Assembly: GCA_007116195.1 (NCBI GenBank)
Contig: SKIX01000123.1
Location: 1 to 5,476 of the forward strand
From: Marinospirillum sp.
GTDB lineage: Bacteria > Pseudomonadota > Gammaproteobacteria > Pseudomonadales > Halomonadaceae
Direction of reading: 5' to 3'
DNA: 5,476 nucleotides
A model generated the notes under the pieces. It ran no database searches. It saw only the letters and a program-made list of their open reading frames with translations, and was not told the origin of the DNA. Shown here piece after piece: positions 4,851 through 5,476 of this stretch; position 1 is the stretch's first letter; the number at the start of each line of letters is the position of its first letter. The position numbers were made by a program, and so were the translations under genes.

Positions 4851-5476
4851 TTATAGCAGACCTCGGGCCGCAAAGGACACAGGTTCTCCATCACCAATGA
4901 TTAAATGATCCAAAACCCTGACCTCAACCAGCGCCAACGCCTCTTTTAAGCGGCGTGTAATCTGCTCATCAGCCCGGCTCGGCTCAGCAATACCAGAAGG
5001 ATGATTGTGAGCAAAAATAACCGCCGCTGCATTATGCTTCAGCACCAGCTTCACCACTTCTCTTGGGTAAACTGAAGCACCATCCAGAGTGCCACGAAAC
5101 AGGATTTCAAAATGAAGCACGCGATGCTGATTATCCAGCAACAGCAGTGCAAACACCTCATGTGGCAGATGGCGTAACTGCAGTTGCAGGTAACGGCCCG
5201 CTGCCTCTGGGCTGGTCAGTCCCTCACCCCGTTTAAGCTCTGCTTCCAGGTGCCGCCGCCCCATTTCCAGAACAGCTTGAAGCTGTGCATATTTAGCAGC
5301 GCCAAGACCCAAATGGCTGCAAAACTCTTTGCGTTCTGCGGTTAACAAACGCGGCAAACCACCAAAAGCATCTAAAAGATGGCGTGCCAAATCTACTGCA
5401 CTCTTTCCAGTCACTCCTGTACGTAAAAAAATAGCCAGCAACTCAGCATCTGTTAAAGCTTCTGGGCCTTTATCCA
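4851..5476 (-). CDS. radC: RadC-family JAB1/MPN-domain protein (N-terminus cut by window edge)
   Basis: RadC proteins join an N-terminal helix-hairpin-helix region to a JAB1/MPN metalloprotease-like domain. Despite the name, a DNA-repair role is doubtful and the true substrate is unknown. The reading frame is open to the right edge: before the TTG at 5441 it continues [20 protein letters not shown], the family's conserved N-terminal block, so that TTG is not the start. Typical RadC is about 220-230 residues; 208 are visible, so roughly the first 15-20 are missing. Visible motifs are [13 protein letters not shown] (the HhH GLG-x-AK) and the JAMM metal site HNHPSG-x8-D (near 5009-4968), with both His and the Asp intact, followed by the conserved LDHLIIGDG. 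It normally sits beside coaBC (dfp), presumably just beyond the right edge. Its terminator overlaps the rpmB promoter, so the two are separate units. Confidence 0.95.
   Translation of the reverse strand, partial: DKGPEALTDAELLAIFLRTGVTGKSAVDLARHLLDAFGGLPRLLTAERKEFCSHLGLGAAKYAQLQAVLEMGRRHLEAELKRGEGLTSPEAAGRYLQLQLRHLPHEVFALLLLDNQHRVLHFEILFRGTLDGASVYPREVVKLVLKHNAAAVIFAHNHPSGIAEPSRADEQITRRLKEALALVEVRVLDHLIIGDGEPVSFAARGLL

Noticed and set aside
4851..5441. TTG at 5441 as the radC start
   Set aside because: The frame stays open to the window edge and the upstream residues match the conserved RadC N-terminus, so the true start is outside the window.

Overview
The window looks like chromosomal core DNA from a gammaproteobacterium, probably a marine, halophilic or alkaliphilic member of the Oceanospirillales/Pseudomonadales side. 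The ribosomal proteins, MutM and RadC are of gammaproteobacterial type. Gene order follows the radC-rpmB-rpmG-mutM neighbourhood known from E. coli and relatives, and several proteins are rich in acidic residues. I cannot name the genus. All credible genes lie on the minus strand, so transcription runs from high to low coordinates. There is no mobile element, CRISPR array, tRNA or rRNA, and no gene-free stretch longer than about 206 bases.

Right to left: radC (its first residues lie beyond the right edge) ends at 4851 and is followed by a hairpin-T terminator. That terminator overlaps a strong-looking promoter (TTGTCT, 17 bases, TATAAA, GC-rich discriminator) for rpmB and rpmG, ribosomal proteins L28 and L33. 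A bidirectional intrinsic terminator (4273-4308) closes that operon. Next comes a full-length fliD-like gene (flagellar filament cap) with a good ribosome binding site and a plausible sigma-28 promoter. It sits alone, outside any flagellar cluster, and separates rpmG from mutM.

After fliD a second block runs mutM, a SirB2-family membrane protein, a YcxB-like membrane protein, a GcvH-like lipoyl carrier, and a hotdog-fold acyl-CoA thioesterase that runs off the left edge. The last four genes are tightly packed (23-base gap, 8-base overlap, 5-base gap) and are probably co-transcribed. mutM may lead this unit or have its own weak promoter.

The parts worth a second look are the isolated fliD between housekeeping genes, the gcvH-like gene without gcvT or gcvP beside it, the plus-strand terminator-like hairpin upstream of fliD that has no gene to serve, and the promoter/terminator overlap ahead of rpmB. 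I found no convincing new multi-gene system. The most unusual grouping is SirB2 / YcxB-like / GcvH / thioesterase.
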